Shown: positions 1-10,553, counted from the first letter of the stretch. The stretch: DNA of 64,000 nucleotides from Psychroserpens sp. SPM9 (GCF_025153525.1 NZ_JANZNR010000006.1:186001-250000); one strand, 5' to 3'. Numbers and translations are program-made. The notes: generated by a model not told the origin, from the sequence alone.

Positions 1-23
1 AAAAGTCACAAACTCCAAAGATT

Positions 24-977
24 CTAGAGTTGCTCTATCTGTGCTTTCTCTTCTGTAAAGACCTCAATTTTTGGCAAGTCGGCAATTGCTTTATTAATCC
101 ATTTTAAAGCACTTTCCTTTTGGCTTTTATTTTTATAAATCTGAGCCAATCTGTAATAGGCCCAAGCCTTTGGCACACCATCTTTTGCTGAATAGTTTTC
201 GATATAGACCAACAAGCATTTTTCACCCTTTTCTAACTGAATATTATACTCTGCACATACTTTTCCTATTTGGTAGTGCATGGCATTTCGCTGGTGTTTT
301 TCGCCTGAGGCTTCTAAATTTCCAATAGCTTTTTCAGGCTGATTTTCTTTTTCGTACAAATTGGTTAACTTATCAAAACAGGTTAATGAGCCGCCAACAT
401 TAATCGCCAGTTTATAATACTTTTCGGCTAATTCTGGTTCATCATCATATTCGTAAATATAGCCTTTAGCCAAATAGCCATCAACTTTTGACAAGGCTTC
501 CAATTCATTGGCATACTTGAGGGATTTGCGCTTACTACCTCCAACAATTCCTGGTAATTGCATATACAATTCAACGAGCGCCCAGCGTGTATCAATGTGT
601 TTTGGGTCGAGTTCTGCAGCTTTTAAAAACGCCTCTTTAACATCACCAATAATTCCTAAAGCTTTCAGTTTACTAACGCTTAGTGCTTTCATCCCTAAAG
701 CGCCTCCATATTTGTAATGGTAATTAGCATTGTTTGGCTTGCGTTCCACTAATTTCTTATACTGATCTATAGCTTCATCCCATTTTTTTTGATGACCATA
801 GGCATCGCCAAAAAGTTCTATTCCAGTCAAATCATTTTGATGGCTTTGAACATAGCTTGACAAGAGCGTTTCGGCCTTTTTAAATTGCTGTTTTGCAATG
901 AGAGATTTAGCCGTATCGATTGTTGACTGACCAAAGGTCAAAACAGGTAGAAAAAAAAGGAAAATTAAATACCTCAT
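24..977 (-). CDS. Secreted tetratricopeptide-repeat protein
   Basis: 317 residues. The N-terminus (residues 1-16, hydrophobic, ending in FGQS) looks like a Sec signal peptide, so the protein is probably periplasmic. The rest is helical with TPR-like units, for example a 34-residue unit around residues 60-95 with the typical W...A...Y and P-N-N pattern, and another near the C-terminus. TPR arrays are protein-protein interaction scaffolds; no catalytic motif is visible. It is transcribed divergently from the alpha-2-macroglobulin gene, with about 190 bp between them. The partner is unknown. Confidence 0.85.
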   Translation of the reverse strand: MRYLIFLFFLPVLTFGQSTIDTAKSLIAKQQFKKAETLLSSYVQSHQNDLTGIELFGDAYGHQKKWDEAIDQYKKLVERKPNNANYHYKYGGALGMKALSVSKLKALGIIGDVKEAFLKAAELDPKHIDTRWALVELYMQLPGIVGGSKRKSLKYANELEALSKVDGYLAKGYIYEYDDEPELAEKYYKLAINVGGSLTCFDKLTNLYEKENQPEKAIGNLEASGEKHQRNAMHYQIGKVCAEYNIQLEKGEKCLLVYIENYSAKDGVPKAWAYYRLAQIYKNKSQKESALKWINKAIADLPKIEVFTEEKAQIEQL

Positions 978-1168
978 ACTAATAGTTACGCAAAATAGGT
1001 GCCTTTAGTTTTTTAACCATACACTATGGTATTGTTTTTGATTTTAAAGAAACAAAGATAGGTACTTTACTATTAAAATTATTAACTTCACTCAACCAAA
1101 CGACACAATGACTCATTTGTTGTTTTTTCGATTGATTTTAAGATTTAAATTATCCGAAAATTGAAATT

Positions 1169-4100
1169 ATGAAGCCAATTATAAGCGTATTAATGATTAT
1201 ACTTTTTGCCAATTTTACAACTGCTCAAACTCCTGAAGATTTTTCTGAACTTTGGAAAAAAGTCAGTGATTTTGAAAGTGAAGGTTTACCAAAATCGGCA
1301 TTAGAGATTGTTAAATCTATTGAAAAGAAAGCGAAAGCCAGCAACAATACACCTCAAGAAATCAAAACCCTACTCTACCGAAGCAAATACGCTTTAACCC
1401 TAGAGGAAGATGCACAATTAAGCATTTTAAACGAATTTAAAGCTGCCATTTCTAAAAGTGAAACACCTACTAAAAATGTGCTTCAAAATATATTGGCGAC
1501 TTTATATTGGCAGTATTTTAACCAAAACAGATGGAAATTTTATAATCGAACCAAAACTGCTGAAAAAGTTGATAAAACCGATTTTAGAACTTGGGATTTA
1601 GAAACCTTATTCGAAACAATTCAAACGCATTATCAAGCTTCATTAGAAAACGGACTCCTTCTTCAGCAAACGAGTTTAGACACCTATGATGCGCTATTGA
1701 TTGAGCAAACTAATTCTAAAATCTACAGACCTACACTTTTTGATTTATTGGCTCATAATGCGCTTCAGTTTTATAAAACCGATGAGAATACGATAACCAA
1801 ACCTGCTTATAAATTTGAAATTGACACGCCAAAACTATTAAACTCGGCCGCCAATTTTGCAACTATGCGTCTGACTTCTAAAGATTCAACATCTTTACAA
1901 TTACAAGCTTTAAAATTGTATCAGGATCTGATAAAATTTCATTTAAAAGACACCTCACCTGAAGCCCTCGTTGACGTCGACATTGAACGTTTAAAATTTG
2001 TAAATCAAAATGCCATTTTCGATAATAAAGAAGAACTCCTTGTAAAAGCTTTAAAAGCCGAAAGCATGCAATACAAAGCCGCTAAAGAAGCGGTGTCTGG
2101 GCTTTACGATTTTGAAATTGCTCAAATCTATCAAAACCAAGGACAAGGTTATCAGCCAAAAACGAATGAAACTAACCGATGGAAATCAAAAGAGGCGCTT
2201 GCCATTTGCGATGCTGTCATTGCCGATTATCCTAAGCATAAAGCTGCCGAAAAATGTCGCATTTTAAAAGAGCAAATTCTTGCACAAACATTACAAATTG
2301 TCGTTGAAAGTAATAACTCAATACAAACAAACGGATTGCTACTTATTAGCTATAAAAATGTTGCTGAAATCAATTTTAAAATAGCGAAGGTCAATAACTA
2401 TCAAATAAGTACACTTCGGGCTTACAGAGAGAACAGATCCGAAGAACTCAAAATGCTTGAAAACCTTAAAGCTATTCATCACTGGACTTCGACACTCAAA
2501 AATGAAGGCGACTATCAAAAACACAGCACAGAAATTGCACTTCCAAAATTAGATAATGGTCGCTATGTGATTTATGGAAGTGTAAATAACGAAAGTAATA
2601 CTTACGTTTTTAAGGAGTTTCAGGTCACCAATATTGCCTACATTCAAAAAGAAAACAACGAGCATATAACTTACCAAATTATCAACAGACTTACCGGACA
2701 ACCAATTACTAATGCTCAGGTAAAGTTCTCGTATATCAAAAATTATCAAGGGGATTACAAATCTGAAACTTATAAAACAGATGCTTATGGCGAATTCACT
2801 ATCTCAAGAGTGAAATACAATCGCACACAGGTAAAACTTGAAATTACAGCCAATAATGAAACAGCCTATTTTGAAAATATAAACGTTAATCGCTATTACA
2901 ATTACAATTCTGATTCGGATACTAAAACCCGTTATAGCGGATTCTTATTTTCAGACCGAAGTATTTACAGACCAGGGCAAACGCTTTACTTTAAAGGTAT
3001 TATTCTGAAAAAGAAGGCTCATAAAACTGAAATCGTCACCAATGAAACTGTAGAAGCAAAACTATATAATACCAATAACGAAGAGGTCGCTAAACTGGAA
3101 TTAAAAACGAACGATTATGGTTCTGTTTCAGGAGAATTTATCTTACCTGATAGCGGACTTACCGGAAATCATTACCTACGAATCACTGGAAGCAATAACT
3201 TAAACATATATCATGGCGTTTCCGTAGAAGAATATAAGCGTCCGAAATTTGAAGCCGAATTTAATCCCGTCACTAAAACCTATAAAGTCCATGATACACT
3301 CACCGTAAAAGGTGAGGCTATTGCTTATGCCGGAAGCGCCATTACCGATGCTAAAGTCGTGTATCGCGTACACCGAAAAGTGCAATATCCAGGATGGTAC
3401 TATTGGCGCAGGCCGTACTTTAACAGTGAACCACAAGAGATAACACATGGTGAAACTCTTACGGATGCTTCAGGTCATTTTGAGATTAATTTTAAAGCCA
3501 TTCCCGATGAAAGTGTCGATAAATCTACACTGCCAACCTTTAGTTACGAAGTCACCGCAGATATTACCGATATTAATGGTGAAACACGAAGCGCAACCAC
3601 TATTGTAAATGTGGGCTACCACGCATTAACGGCTTCTATTGGTGTTGCCAACCGCATCGACAAAACGGCAAAAAACCATCAAATTTCCATTGACACCCGA
3701 AACCTTAATGGAGAATTTGTACCAGCAAAAGGTACCATCAAAATCTATAAATTAATAGCGCCAAACGAAGTGTTAAGACCACGTCCATGGAATGCTCCAG
3801 ATTATCAAGAATTTTCTAAGACGGAATTTAAATCCCTATTTCCACATGAGGCTTATGATAATGAACACGATAGTAGAAACTGGGATCAAGGAGAATTGGT
3901 ATTTTCTGAAACATTTGATACCGAACAATCCAAAACACTTGATTTAGGAAAACTAAAACGTTGGGCCTCTGGAAGCTACCGCATCTTACTCGAAACTAAA
4001 GATCGTTTTGGTCAAACTGTAAAAGACGAAGCGCAGACTCATTTATATAGTGATGCTGATACAACACTTGCCGACAACACACTATTTAGTATCACAACCA

Positions 4101-7100
4101 GTGCGTTGGAATATAAAACCAATGAAACAGCTCAGGTCACCTTAGGCACTTCCGCTAAAGATCTGTTTGTTACGCTCGCTATTGAAAAAGATCACAACAT
4201 CGTAAGCAAGCAGATTATAAATCTGAGCAACTCTAAAAAAACGATACAAATCCCTGTTACTGAATCTGATTTAGGAGGTTTCGTTGTACATTATACTTAT
4301 GCTTTTCAAAATAGTTTTAGCAGCGGCCGCCTGGCTATTTCTGTTCCTTATCCTAAAACCGATTTGGAAATTGAAACCATGACGTTTAGAGACAAATTGC
4401 AACCTGGAACCGATGAAACCTGGCGTTTTAAAATCAAAGGTCCCAAAGGCGAACAAGTTGCAGCCGAGTTACTCGCCAGCATGTATGATGCGTCCTTAGA
4501 TCAATTTAAATCACATTCGTGGAATTTCCATCCTATTCAATTACCTATATATTATTCTAATTACCGCTTGAATTCCGGACAAAGTTTTAAAACTCAGAAT
4601 CTCACGATACGAAACTTAACCTATGGCCGTACTCCTTACGCTGTTCAAGGCTATGACCAATTGAATTTCTTCGGATTGAATTTTGGGTATGGAGGAAGAT
4701 ATAAGAATTACATGTTCAATCGATCCACTAGATCTGAAGCATTCTTAGTAGAAAATGATTCAGTTGAAAAAAAGCTTTCAACTGCTCCTGGTGTAGCTAA
4801 TGAATCCGAAATATCATTTGGATATGATCAATTAGGTTCAGATTTAGACGAAAACTTCAGAGATGGTGATACTCCCTCACAACAAGAGAACAAAGAAAAT
4901 GAAGATTTCGGTGCTGTGAAAATCCGTAAAAACCTTCAAGAAACCGCCTTTTTCTTTCCACAGCTACAAACTGATAGTGAAGGCTATGTGAGTTTTAATT
5001 TTACAACACCTGAAGCCTTAACCAAATGGAAACTTCAGTTATTAGCACATACCAAAACTTTAGAAAGTGCTACAACAACTTTAGAAACAGTGACTCAAAA
5101 AGAGTTAATGGTTATTCCTAATGCGCCACGTTTTTTAAGAGAAGGAGACCAAATAACAATAAGCACAAAAATTGCCAATCTTACCGAAAAGAAACTCTCG
5201 GGTCAGGCAAAATTAATCTTAACCGATGCCATTTCTGGAGACGATATCACTGAGCATCTTGGTATTTTACCTACTGGAGAAACAGCATTATTTTCAGTAG
5301 ATCCAAAAGGAAACACACAAGCCTCCTGGACTTTAACCATTCCGTTTGATGTCAATGCTGTTCAATATAAAATACTGGCAAAAGCTGGGGATTTTAGTGA
5401 TGGTGAACAAAATGCCTTACCTGTGTTAAGCAACCGCATGTTGGTTACCGAAACCTTGCCTATGTGGATAAGAAGCAATGAATCAAAGACTTTTACCCTT
5501 GATAAGCTAAAAAATGTGTCGTCGTCTACCTTAAAACATCATCAGCTGACTTTAGAAATGACTTCTAATCCGGCCTGGTATGCTGTTCAAGCGCTGCCTT
5601 ACTTGATGGAATATCCATACGACTGCAACGAGCAAACTTTTAGCCGTTATTATGCAAATGCTTTAGCAAGTCATATTGCAACTAGCAATCCGAGAATTCA
5701 AGAGGTATTCAATCAATGGAAAACCACAGATGCTTTACTAAGTAATTTGGAAAAAAATCAAGAATTAAAATCGATTTTAATTCAGGAAACACCTTGGCTA
5801 CGTGATGCGCAAAGTGAAACTGAACAGAAAAAACGAATCGCCTTATTATTCGATCTAAACAAAATGAATAACGAGTTGCAATCGGCAAAGCGCAAACTTA
5901 AAAATGGTCAAATGGCCAATGGCGCCTGGCCTTGGTTTAATGGCGGACGACCAAATCGTTATATCACACAACACATTATTACGGGATTTGGACATCTTGA
6001 TAAACTCAATGTCATTGAAAGTGACAGCGAAGAATCTATGATTAAAAAAGCAATTGCTTACTTAGACGCCGAGTTTATTGAAGAGTACAACAACATCAAA
6101 AAATACAATCCTGATGCCGATTTATCCAAAGACCATTTAAGTTATACCCAATTACATTATCTGTATATGCGTAGCTTTTTTCCGCAGATAAAAGCCTCAA
6201 AAGAAGTTGAAGAAATCACCAAGTATTACCATACGCAAATCCAGAAATACTGGCTAAGTCGTTCACTTTATGCTAAAGGACTGATGACTTTAGTGGTTGA
6301 TAGAATGGATGACAAAACCACTTCAGCAAAGATTTTAAAGTCCTTACGCGAGACGAGTATCACTTCGGAAGAATTAGGTATGTACTGGAAAGAAAACACG
6401 AATTCCTGGTATTGGTATCAAGCACCAATTGAAACCCATGCTTTGATGATTGAAGTGTTTACTGAAGCTGGTGACGTCATTCAAAGTGAAGCTAAAAATC
6501 TAGAAGATATTGACAACTTAAAAATATGGTTATTAAAAAACAAACAAACCAATCGTTGGTCTACAACTAAAGCCACAACAGATGCTGTATACGCCTTACT
6601 TTTACAAGGCAGTGATTGGTTGAGCGTTACAGAGATGGTTGCTGTAGTTTTAGGCGGAAAAAACATTGACCCTTCAACATTAGAAGACGTTAAAGTTGAA
6701 GCTGGAACTGGCTATTATAAAACCTCTTGGTCTTCAGCTGAAATCAAACCAGAAATGGCAACCGTTAAGCTTACCAAGAAAGGTGATGGTATTGCTTGGG
6801 GCGCTTTATACTGGCAGTATTTTGAAGATTTAGATAAAATCACTTCTGCTGAAACACCACTTTCATTAAAAAAGAAGTTGTTCAAAAAAGTTTATACCGC
6901 TAAAGGAGAAGAAATGACCGAAATCACCTCAGATACCAATCTAAAAGTTGGTGATTTAGTTAGAGTGCGCATCGAGTTACGAAGCGATCGTGCTATGGAA
7001 TTTGTTCATATGAAAGATATGAGAGCCGCTGGACTCGAACCTATTAACGTCTTATCACAGTACAAATGGCAAGATGGCTTAGGTTATTATGAAAGCACAA

Positions 7101-7279
7101 AAGATGCCTCGACAAATTTCTTTTTTGATTATTTACCAAAAGGCATTTATGTTTTCGAATACGATTTAAGAGTGAATAATGCAGGCCATATGAGTAATGG
7201 CATTACTACTATACAAAGTATGTATGCGCCTGAATTTAGTAGTCATAGCGAAGGCGTTAAGGTTTCGGTTGAAAACTAA
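1169..7279 (+). CDS. Bacterial alpha-2-macroglobulin family protein
   Basis: 2036 residues with an N-terminal signal peptide (about residues 1-20, ending TTAQT). An MG2-type segment (SIYRPGQTLYFKG) lies near residue 595, and the central A2M domain (FFPQLQTDSEG) near residue 1260. The thioester region reads YDCNEQ, with Cys1486 and Gln1489 keeping the CxEQ thioester pattern. A terpenoid-cyclase-like alpha/alpha domain follows. Known bacterial homologues (YfhM type) are periplasmic protease traps. Here no penicillin-binding protein 1C gene is adjacent, unlike in E. coli. Two short in-frame repeats are embedded in the C-terminal part (6010-6037 and 6475-6501). The family call is firm; a trapping function is inferred from the retained thioester. 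Confidence 0.93.
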   Translation: MKPIISVLMIILFANFTTAQTPEDFSELWKKVSDFESEGLPKSALEIVKSIEKKAKASNNTPQEIKTLLYRSKYALTLEEDAQLSILNEFKAAISKSETPTKNVLQNILATLYWQYFNQNRWKFYNRTKTAEKVDKTDFRTWDLETLFETIQTHYQASLENGLLLQQTSLDTYDALLIEQTNSKIYRPTLFDLLAHNALQFYKTDENTITKPAYKFEIDTPKLLNSAANFATMRLTSKDSTSLQLQALKLYQDLIKFHLKDTSPEALVDVDIERLKFVNQNAIFDNKEELLVKALKAESMQYKAAKEAVSGLYDFEIAQIYQNQGQGYQPKTNETNRWKSKEALAICDAVIADYPKHKAAEKCRILKEQILAQTLQIVVESNNSIQTNGLLLISYKNVAEINFKIAKVNNYQISTLRAYRENRSEELKMLENLKAIHHWTSTLKNEGDYQKHSTEIALPKLDNGRYVIYGSVNNESNTYVFKEFQVTNIAYIQKENNEHITYQIINRLTGQPITNAQVKFSYIKNYQGDYKSETYKTDAYGEFTISRVKYNRTQVKLEITANNETAYFENINVNRYYNYNSDSDTKTRYSGFLFSDRSIYRPGQTLYFKGIILKKKAHKTEIVTNETVEAKLYNTNNEEVAKLELKTNDYGSVSGEFILPDSGLTGNHYLRITGSNNLNIYHGVSVEEYKRPKFEAEFNPVTKTYKVHDTLTVKGEAIAYAGSAITDAKVVYRVHRKVQYPGWYYWRRPYFNSEPQEITHGETLTDASGHFEINFKAIPDESVDKSTLPTFSYEVTADITDINGETRSATTIVNVGYHALTASIGVANRIDKTAKNHQISIDTRNLNGEFVPAKGTIKIYKLIAPNEVLRPRPWNAPDYQEFSKTEFKSLFPHEAYDNEHDSRNWDQGELVFSETFDTEQSKTLDLGKLKRWASGSYRILLETKDRFGQTVKDEAQTHLYSDADTTLADNTLFSITTSALEYKTNETAQVTLGTSAKDLFVTLAIEKDHNIVSKQIINLSNSKKTIQIPVTESDLGGFVVHYTYAFQNSFSSGRLAISVPYPKTDLEIETMTFRDKLQPGTDETWRFKIKGPKGEQVAAELLASMYDASLDQFKSHSWNFHPIQLPIYYSNYRLNSGQSFKTQNLTIRNLTYGRTPYAVQGYDQLNFFGLNFGYGGRYKNYMFNRSTRSEAFLVENDSVEKKLSTAPGVANESEISFGYDQLGSDLDENFRDGDTPSQQENKENEDFGAVKIRKNLQETAFFFPQLQTDSEGYVSFNFTTPEALTKWKLQLLAHTKTLESATTTLETVTQKELMVIPNAPRFLREGDQITISTKIANLTEKKLSGQAKLILTDAISGDDITEHLGILPTGETALFSVDPKGNTQASWTLTIPFDVNAVQYKILAKAGDFSDGEQNALPVLSNRMLVTETLPMWIRSNESKTFTLDKLKNVSSSTLKHHQLTLEMTSNPAWYAVQALPYLMEYPYDCNEQTFSRYYANALASHIATSNPRIQEVFNQWKTTDALLSNLEKNQELKSILIQETPWLRDAQSETEQKKRIALLFDLNKMNNELQSAKRKLKNGQMANGAWPWFNGGRPNRYITQHIITGFGHLDKLNVIESDSEESMIKKAIAYLDAEFIEEYNNIKKYNPDADLSKDHLSYTQLHYLYMRSFFPQIKASKEVEEITKYYHTQIQKYWLSRSLYAKGLMTLVVDRMDDKTTSAKILKSLRETSITSEELGMYWKENTNSWYWYQAPIETHALMIEVFTEAGDVIQSEAKNLEDIDNLKIWLLKNKQTNRWSTTKATTDAVYALLLQGSDWLSVTEMVAVVLGGKNIDPSTLEDVKVEAGTGYYKTSWSSAEIKPEMATVKLTKKGDGIAWGALYWQYFEDLDKITSAETPLSLKKKLFKKVYTAKGEEMTEITSDTNLKVGDLVRVRIELRSDRAMEFVHMKDMRAAGLEPINVLSQYKWQDGLGYYESTKDASTNFFFDYLPKGIYVFEYDLRVNNAGHMSNGITTIQSMYAPEFSSHSEGVKVSVEN
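6010..6037 (+). repeat. Short repeat inside the macroglobulin gene, copy A
   Basis: This 28-base segment matches the segment at 6475-6501 at about 23 of 28 positions, and both are read in the same frame (starting V-I-E-S and V-I-Q-S). It resembles, from memory, a short repeat (GTCATT...GCGAAGAATCT) that is frequent between genes in flavobacteria. That link is recollection and was not tested. Confidence 0.45.
6475..6501 (+). repeat. Short repeat inside the macroglobulin gene, copy B
   Basis: A 27-base segment similar to 6010-6037 with one base missing; the reading frame of the host gene is kept. It encodes V-I-Q-S-E-A-K-N-L just before a conserved-looking LKIWLLKNKQT stretch, so it probably lies in a surface loop. 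Confidence 0.45.
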
Positions 7280-7391
7280 TAGGCTTTTATTAAAAAATGG
7301 AAGTATCTATTACAACTGACTTGTATACAAGGTCTAACCCATAATTTGAATTATTACACTCCCAAAGCAATTCGTTTTCAGAGTAAAAAAA

Positions 7392-7420
7392 AGAGGCTTA
7401 AATAAAGCCTCTTTTTTTTT
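7392..7420. terminator. Bidirectional terminator
   Basis: The 8-bp stem AGAGGCTT/AAGCCTCT has a 5-base loop (AAATA). It is flanked by an A run on the left and a T run on the right, so it works on both strands. It sits between the convergent macroglobulin and DinB-like genes and touches the stop codon of the latter. Confidence 0.85.
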
Positions 7421-7967
7421 AGATACGTTTTACAATAAGCGCCAATTGTCCCATATGGTTAGCTTGATGTTCCATGACATGAAACCAAGCCCAATGTATA
7501 TTCATTGTTCCTATTTTTTCTTTAAACCATGCATCATCTTTTGTTTTTAATAAGGCTTTTGTTTTAGCCCTTACTTCATCATAAATCTCCAAATAATACG
7601 AAATTGGTTTTCCTTTAAACTCTTGTCGGGCTTTGTCTCCAAGATTCAAAGCCGTATCCCATTTTCTACGTTCTTCGGCATTAAATCCGCGATTTTCAAT
7701 CGTATAAACCTGGTAATAGGCTTCGGTTGCTGCTAAGTGATAAATAATTGCTCCCGGACTATTAGCATGGTCATCTAAAAGAAAATCTGTGCCGTTTTGG
7801 TCCAGATTTCTAACATTTCGTTCGACACGTGCTTTTAAATTATCTAACATCGATATCATTTGTCCGATATCATCAGAATAGCCTTTAGGAACTTCGATCA
7901 CAGATTGCTGAGCAAAAACCGAGCTACAGGCCAAGAACAGTACGAGTAATAGTGATGTGATTTTCAT
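7419..7967 (-). CDS. DinB-like protein with signal peptide
   Basis: 182 residues. Residues 1-20 form a signal peptide (ending SVFAQQ), so this DinB-fold protein is exported. Histidines in GAIIYHLAATEAYY and in HVMEHQANHMGQL fit the three-His metal site of the DinB/YfiT four-helix bundle. Family members include metal-dependent thiol transferases, but most exported ones have no assigned reaction. It stands alone; its stop codon lies in the T run of the terminator shared with the macroglobulin gene. Confidence 0.85.
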   Translation of the reverse strand: MKITSLLLVLFLACSSVFAQQSVIEVPKGYSDDIGQMISMLDNLKARVERNVRNLDQNGTDFLLDDHANSPGAIIYHLAATEAYYQVYTIENRGFNAEERRKWDTALNLGDKARQEFKGKPISYYLEIYDEVRAKTKALLKTKDDAWFKEKIGTMNIHWAWFHVMEHQANHMGQLALIVKRI

Positions 7968-8053
7968 AGTTGTTGATTTAAATTCTTTTAAAAATAAAAC
8001 AACGTCTGCACACCAATACTAGGGTTAACAAGACCTTAACGCAAACTAAAGCT

Positions 8054-8578
8054 CTAATTTGATTCTGGCGGAAAGCCTTCAAGTACTTTTTCTACGATAG
8101 CAACAAACTGTGCTTCTTTTTTTTCGGGAGAGGCCTTAGGTTTATAATTTGATTCAGAAACTGCTTGCCAAAAGAGGCCGTTTTTATTCTCATCAACAAA
8201 TTCAAAGACTATTTCGCGTCCAAGCTGACTTTGTCCAATGGGCAATCCAATTGAAATGCCACCACCCACATTTCTACCAGTGCCTCCTACTCCAACACCC
8301 ACATTATTGTTGCGTTGTTGCTGAAATTCTAGGCTTTTTATATCGATAAAAAAATCTGGGTTTTCGGCTAAAGTATAACCTCTTCGTTGCATGGCTTGAT
8401 CGATGGCTTCAAGTAAGCGTTTATCGTCGAGCTCACTCATTCCTGTATTGAGATTAGCGTAGTAATTATAGGTTTTATAAGCCGTAAAGTCGGTCGTTTT
8501 TTCGTAATCATAATTAACACGAATGGAAGCACAAGACGTTACTACAACTAGGGTAAGTAATAGGCATAAGTATTTCAT
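8054..8578 (-). CDS. DUF4136 family lipoprotein
   Basis: 174 residues. The start (MKYLCLLLTLVVVTSCAS) has a lipobox ending in VTSC, so it is probably a lipoprotein anchored at Cys16. The body has the DUF4136 pattern: an early YDYEKTTDFTAYKTYNYY segment, then a glycine-rich stretch (VGVGVGGTGRNVGGGISIG) and a conserved LGREIVFEFVD-like strand. The function of the family is unknown. It appears monocistronic. Confidence 0.85.
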   Translation of the reverse strand: MKYLCLLLTLVVVTSCASIRVNYDYEKTTDFTAYKTYNYYANLNTGMSELDDKRLLEAIDQAMQRRGYTLAENPDFFIDIKSLEFQQQRNNNVGVGVGGTGRNVGGGISIGLPIGQSQLGREIVFEFVDENKNGLFWQAVSESNYKPKASPEKKEAQFVAIVEKVLEGFPPESN

Positions 8579-8630
8579 TGCTTTTTTATTTTAAAGATAA
8601 TGAAAAATCATTCTAAACATATAAATTTAA

Positions 8631-8736
8631 CGTTAGCAGTTGCGTTAGCGATTGTAGAGAAAATCCTTTTTGCAAAAAAGATTGCAACGTAAAGCGCGAC
8701 CATTTGTAGCCTAAGCGAAGAATGGTAACGCCCCAA
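8631..8736. repeat. Probable flavobacterial intergenic repeat
   Basis: This gene-free stretch is richer in G+C than the surrounding intergenic DNA. It contains a small hairpin (CTTTTTGCAAAAAAG) flanked by GCGTTAGCGATTGTAGAG on the left and GCAACGTAAAGCGCGACC on the right. The wording matches, from memory, a repeat found between genes in many flavobacterial genomes. Only one copy is visible here, so repeat status cannot be shown from this window. Confidence 0.35.
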
Positions 8737-9450
8737 TTAATCATCGGATTCTTTTTTATCAATAGAGGTTGTCAAGGCAGATGAAATAATTCCTGTAGGA
8801 ATGGCCACAATACCCAAACCAATCATCAAAATAAAAAAGGTAAAAACTTTGCCTCCAACTGTGATGGGATATACGTCACCATAACCTACAGTTGTTAAGG
8901 TAATTATGGCCCACCACAAGCTATCAAAAATAGATGAAAAATGTTCTGGTTGCGCTTCATTTTCAAAGTAATAAATCCCGATGGCTGCAAAATAAATTAA
9001 GATAAGTGTGATAAAAATAAACAAGAAAATTTGTTCTTTAGCTGAAGCGATGGCATTGGTAAAATGGTTGATAGCCTTATTATAGCGTACCAGTTTAAGG
9101 ATTCTAAATAACCTTAAAAATCTTAAGGCTCTTAAAGACCTTAAGTCGACTCCAAACGACAAATAAAACGGAAGAATGGCAAGGAAATCTATGATTCCGA
9201 AAAAACTAAAAATAAATTTCAGTTTGTGATTTGCTACATAAATACGCAGCAGGTATTCTATAGTAAAAACAATCACACAAAAGACTTCAACAGATTGAAG
9301 TATGGTTCGGGTTTGTGGTTTTAAATCAGGAATTGTTTCTATCGAAAACGTGATGATAGAAATTAAAATTAAAACCTGGATAAAAATTGAAAAGTAGCGA
9401 CTCTTCTTATTATTGTTGATTTCGACAATGCTTTTGATGTATTGTTTCAT
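8737..9450 (-). CDS. Voltage-gated-type potassium channel (ion transporter)
   Basis: 237 residues in the inner membrane with six predicted helices. The S4-like helix carries arginines at about every third position (LRSLRALRFLRLFRILKLVR, residues about 103-122). The pore loop contains the K+ selectivity filter TTVGYGD (near residue 190). The final helix is followed by a short cytoplasmic tail ending KKESDD; there is no RCK/TrkA domain. This is the small Kv-like bacterial channel architecture. Whether it is truly voltage-gated cannot be told from sequence. Confidence 0.92.
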   Translation of the reverse strand: MKQYIKSIVEINNNKKSRYFSIFIQVLILISIITFSIETIPDLKPQTRTILQSVEVFCVIVFTIEYLLRIYVANHKLKFIFSFFGIIDFLAILPFYLSFGVDLRSLRALRFLRLFRILKLVRYNKAINHFTNAIASAKEQIFLFIFITLILIYFAAIGIYYFENEAQPEHFSSIFDSLWWAIITLTTVGYGDVYPITVGGKVFTFFILMIGLGIVAIPTGIISSALTTSIDKKESDD

Positions 9451-9554
9451 TATGTTGGCTGGCTGTGAATTTCAAATTTACATCTTAGTCTTTAAAAAAC
9501 CAACACTCTAAAAATCAAACTTCTATAAATTATTTTAGATGAGAATTGTAAAAC

Positions 9555-10553
9555 TTACTCGTTTAATAGTTTCCAGAGTTTGTCTTTTAACTGGGTAATG
9601 CCTTGCTGTGCGACCGAAGAAATAAACATGTATTCTATAGGAAGTATTTTATCTAATTCTAATTTAAGTTCGGCTTTTAATTCGTCATCTAGCATATCGC
9701 TTTTAGATATCGCAATCATGCGTTCTTTGTCCAACATTTCAGGGTTGTAACGTTTGAGTTCGTCGAGTAATATGTCGTATTGTTTACGAATATCATCGGC
9801 ATCTGCAGGAATTAAAAACAGTAAAATTGAGTTCCGTTCAATATGTCTTAAAAAGTAATGCCCAAGACCTTTTCCTTCGGCTGCTCCTTCGATAATTCCA
9901 GGAATATCGGCCATAACAAAAGTTTGAAAATCGCGATATTCGACGATTCCTAAATTGGGTTTTAGTGTGGTAAATTCATAGTCGGCAATCTTAGGTTTTG
10001 CAGCTGTGATGACCGATAATAACGTTGATTTTCCAGCATTTGGAAAACCAACTAAGCCCACATCGGCTAAGATTTTAAGCTCAATAGTAATATGTTTCTC
10101 TTCGAGGTCTTCGCCAGGTTGTGCGTAGCGTGGCGTTTGATTACGTGAATTTTTAAAATGCCAGTTACCTAAGCCTCCTCGACCACCTTGAGCTACGATT
10201 TGCTCTTCACCATCTTGCGTAATTTCAAATAAAACTTGATCGGTTTCGGTATCTTTTATCACAGTTCCTAAAGGCACTTCTAAATACACATCTTCGCCAT
10301 CGGCTCCTGTGCTTCTACTTTTACTTCCGTGGCTACCATGACCTGCACGTGCATGACGTTTAAACTTTAAATGTAATAACGTCCATAGATTAGAGTTTCC
10401 GCGGATAATAATATGACCACCACGACCACCATCACCTCCATCTGGGCCTCCTTTTTCAATAAATTTCTCACGGTGTAAATGCGCCGAACCTTGTCCGCCC
10501 TTTCCAGAAGACACATGCATTTTAACGTAATCTACGAAATTCCCTTCAGTCAT
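9555..10553 (-). CDS. obgE: Obg family GTPase
   Basis: 332 residues. The N-terminal glycine-rich Obg fold covers residues 1-160 ([28 protein letters not shown]). The G domain follows with G1 GFPNAGKST (about 167-175), the G2 Thr in [12 protein letters not shown]3 DIPG, and G4 as SKSD in place of NKxD. There is no C-terminal OCT domain, as in other short forms. Obg binds the 50S ribosomal subunit and acts in ribosome assembly and stringent control. It lies about 200 bp downstream of the HPRT-Adk gene on the same strand, as in many Bacteroidota. Confidence 0.97.
   Translation of the reverse strand: MTEGNFVDYVKMHVSSGKGGQGSAHLHREKFIEKGGPDGGDGGRGGHIIIRGNSNLWTLLHLKFKRHARAGHGSHGSKSRSTGADGEDVYLEVPLGTVIKDTETDQVLFEITQDGEEQIVAQGGRGGLGNWHFKNSRNQTPRYAQPGEDLEEKHITIELKILADVGLVGFPNAGKSTLLSVITAAKPKIADYEFTTLKPNLGIVEYRDFQTFVMADIPGIIEGAAEGKGLGHYFLRHIERNSILLFLIPADADDIRKQYDILLDELKRYNPEMLDKERMIAISKSDMLDDELKAELKLELDKILPIEYMFISSVAQQGITQLKDKLWKLLNE

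Noticed and set aside
8009-8026. A CCTAGTATTGG-like sequence upstream of the DinB gene on the minus strand, resembling the regulator sites at 55-60 kb.
   Set aside because: The arms are only partly matched and the next -7-like box would be 12 bp away instead of 22, so it is probably chance.
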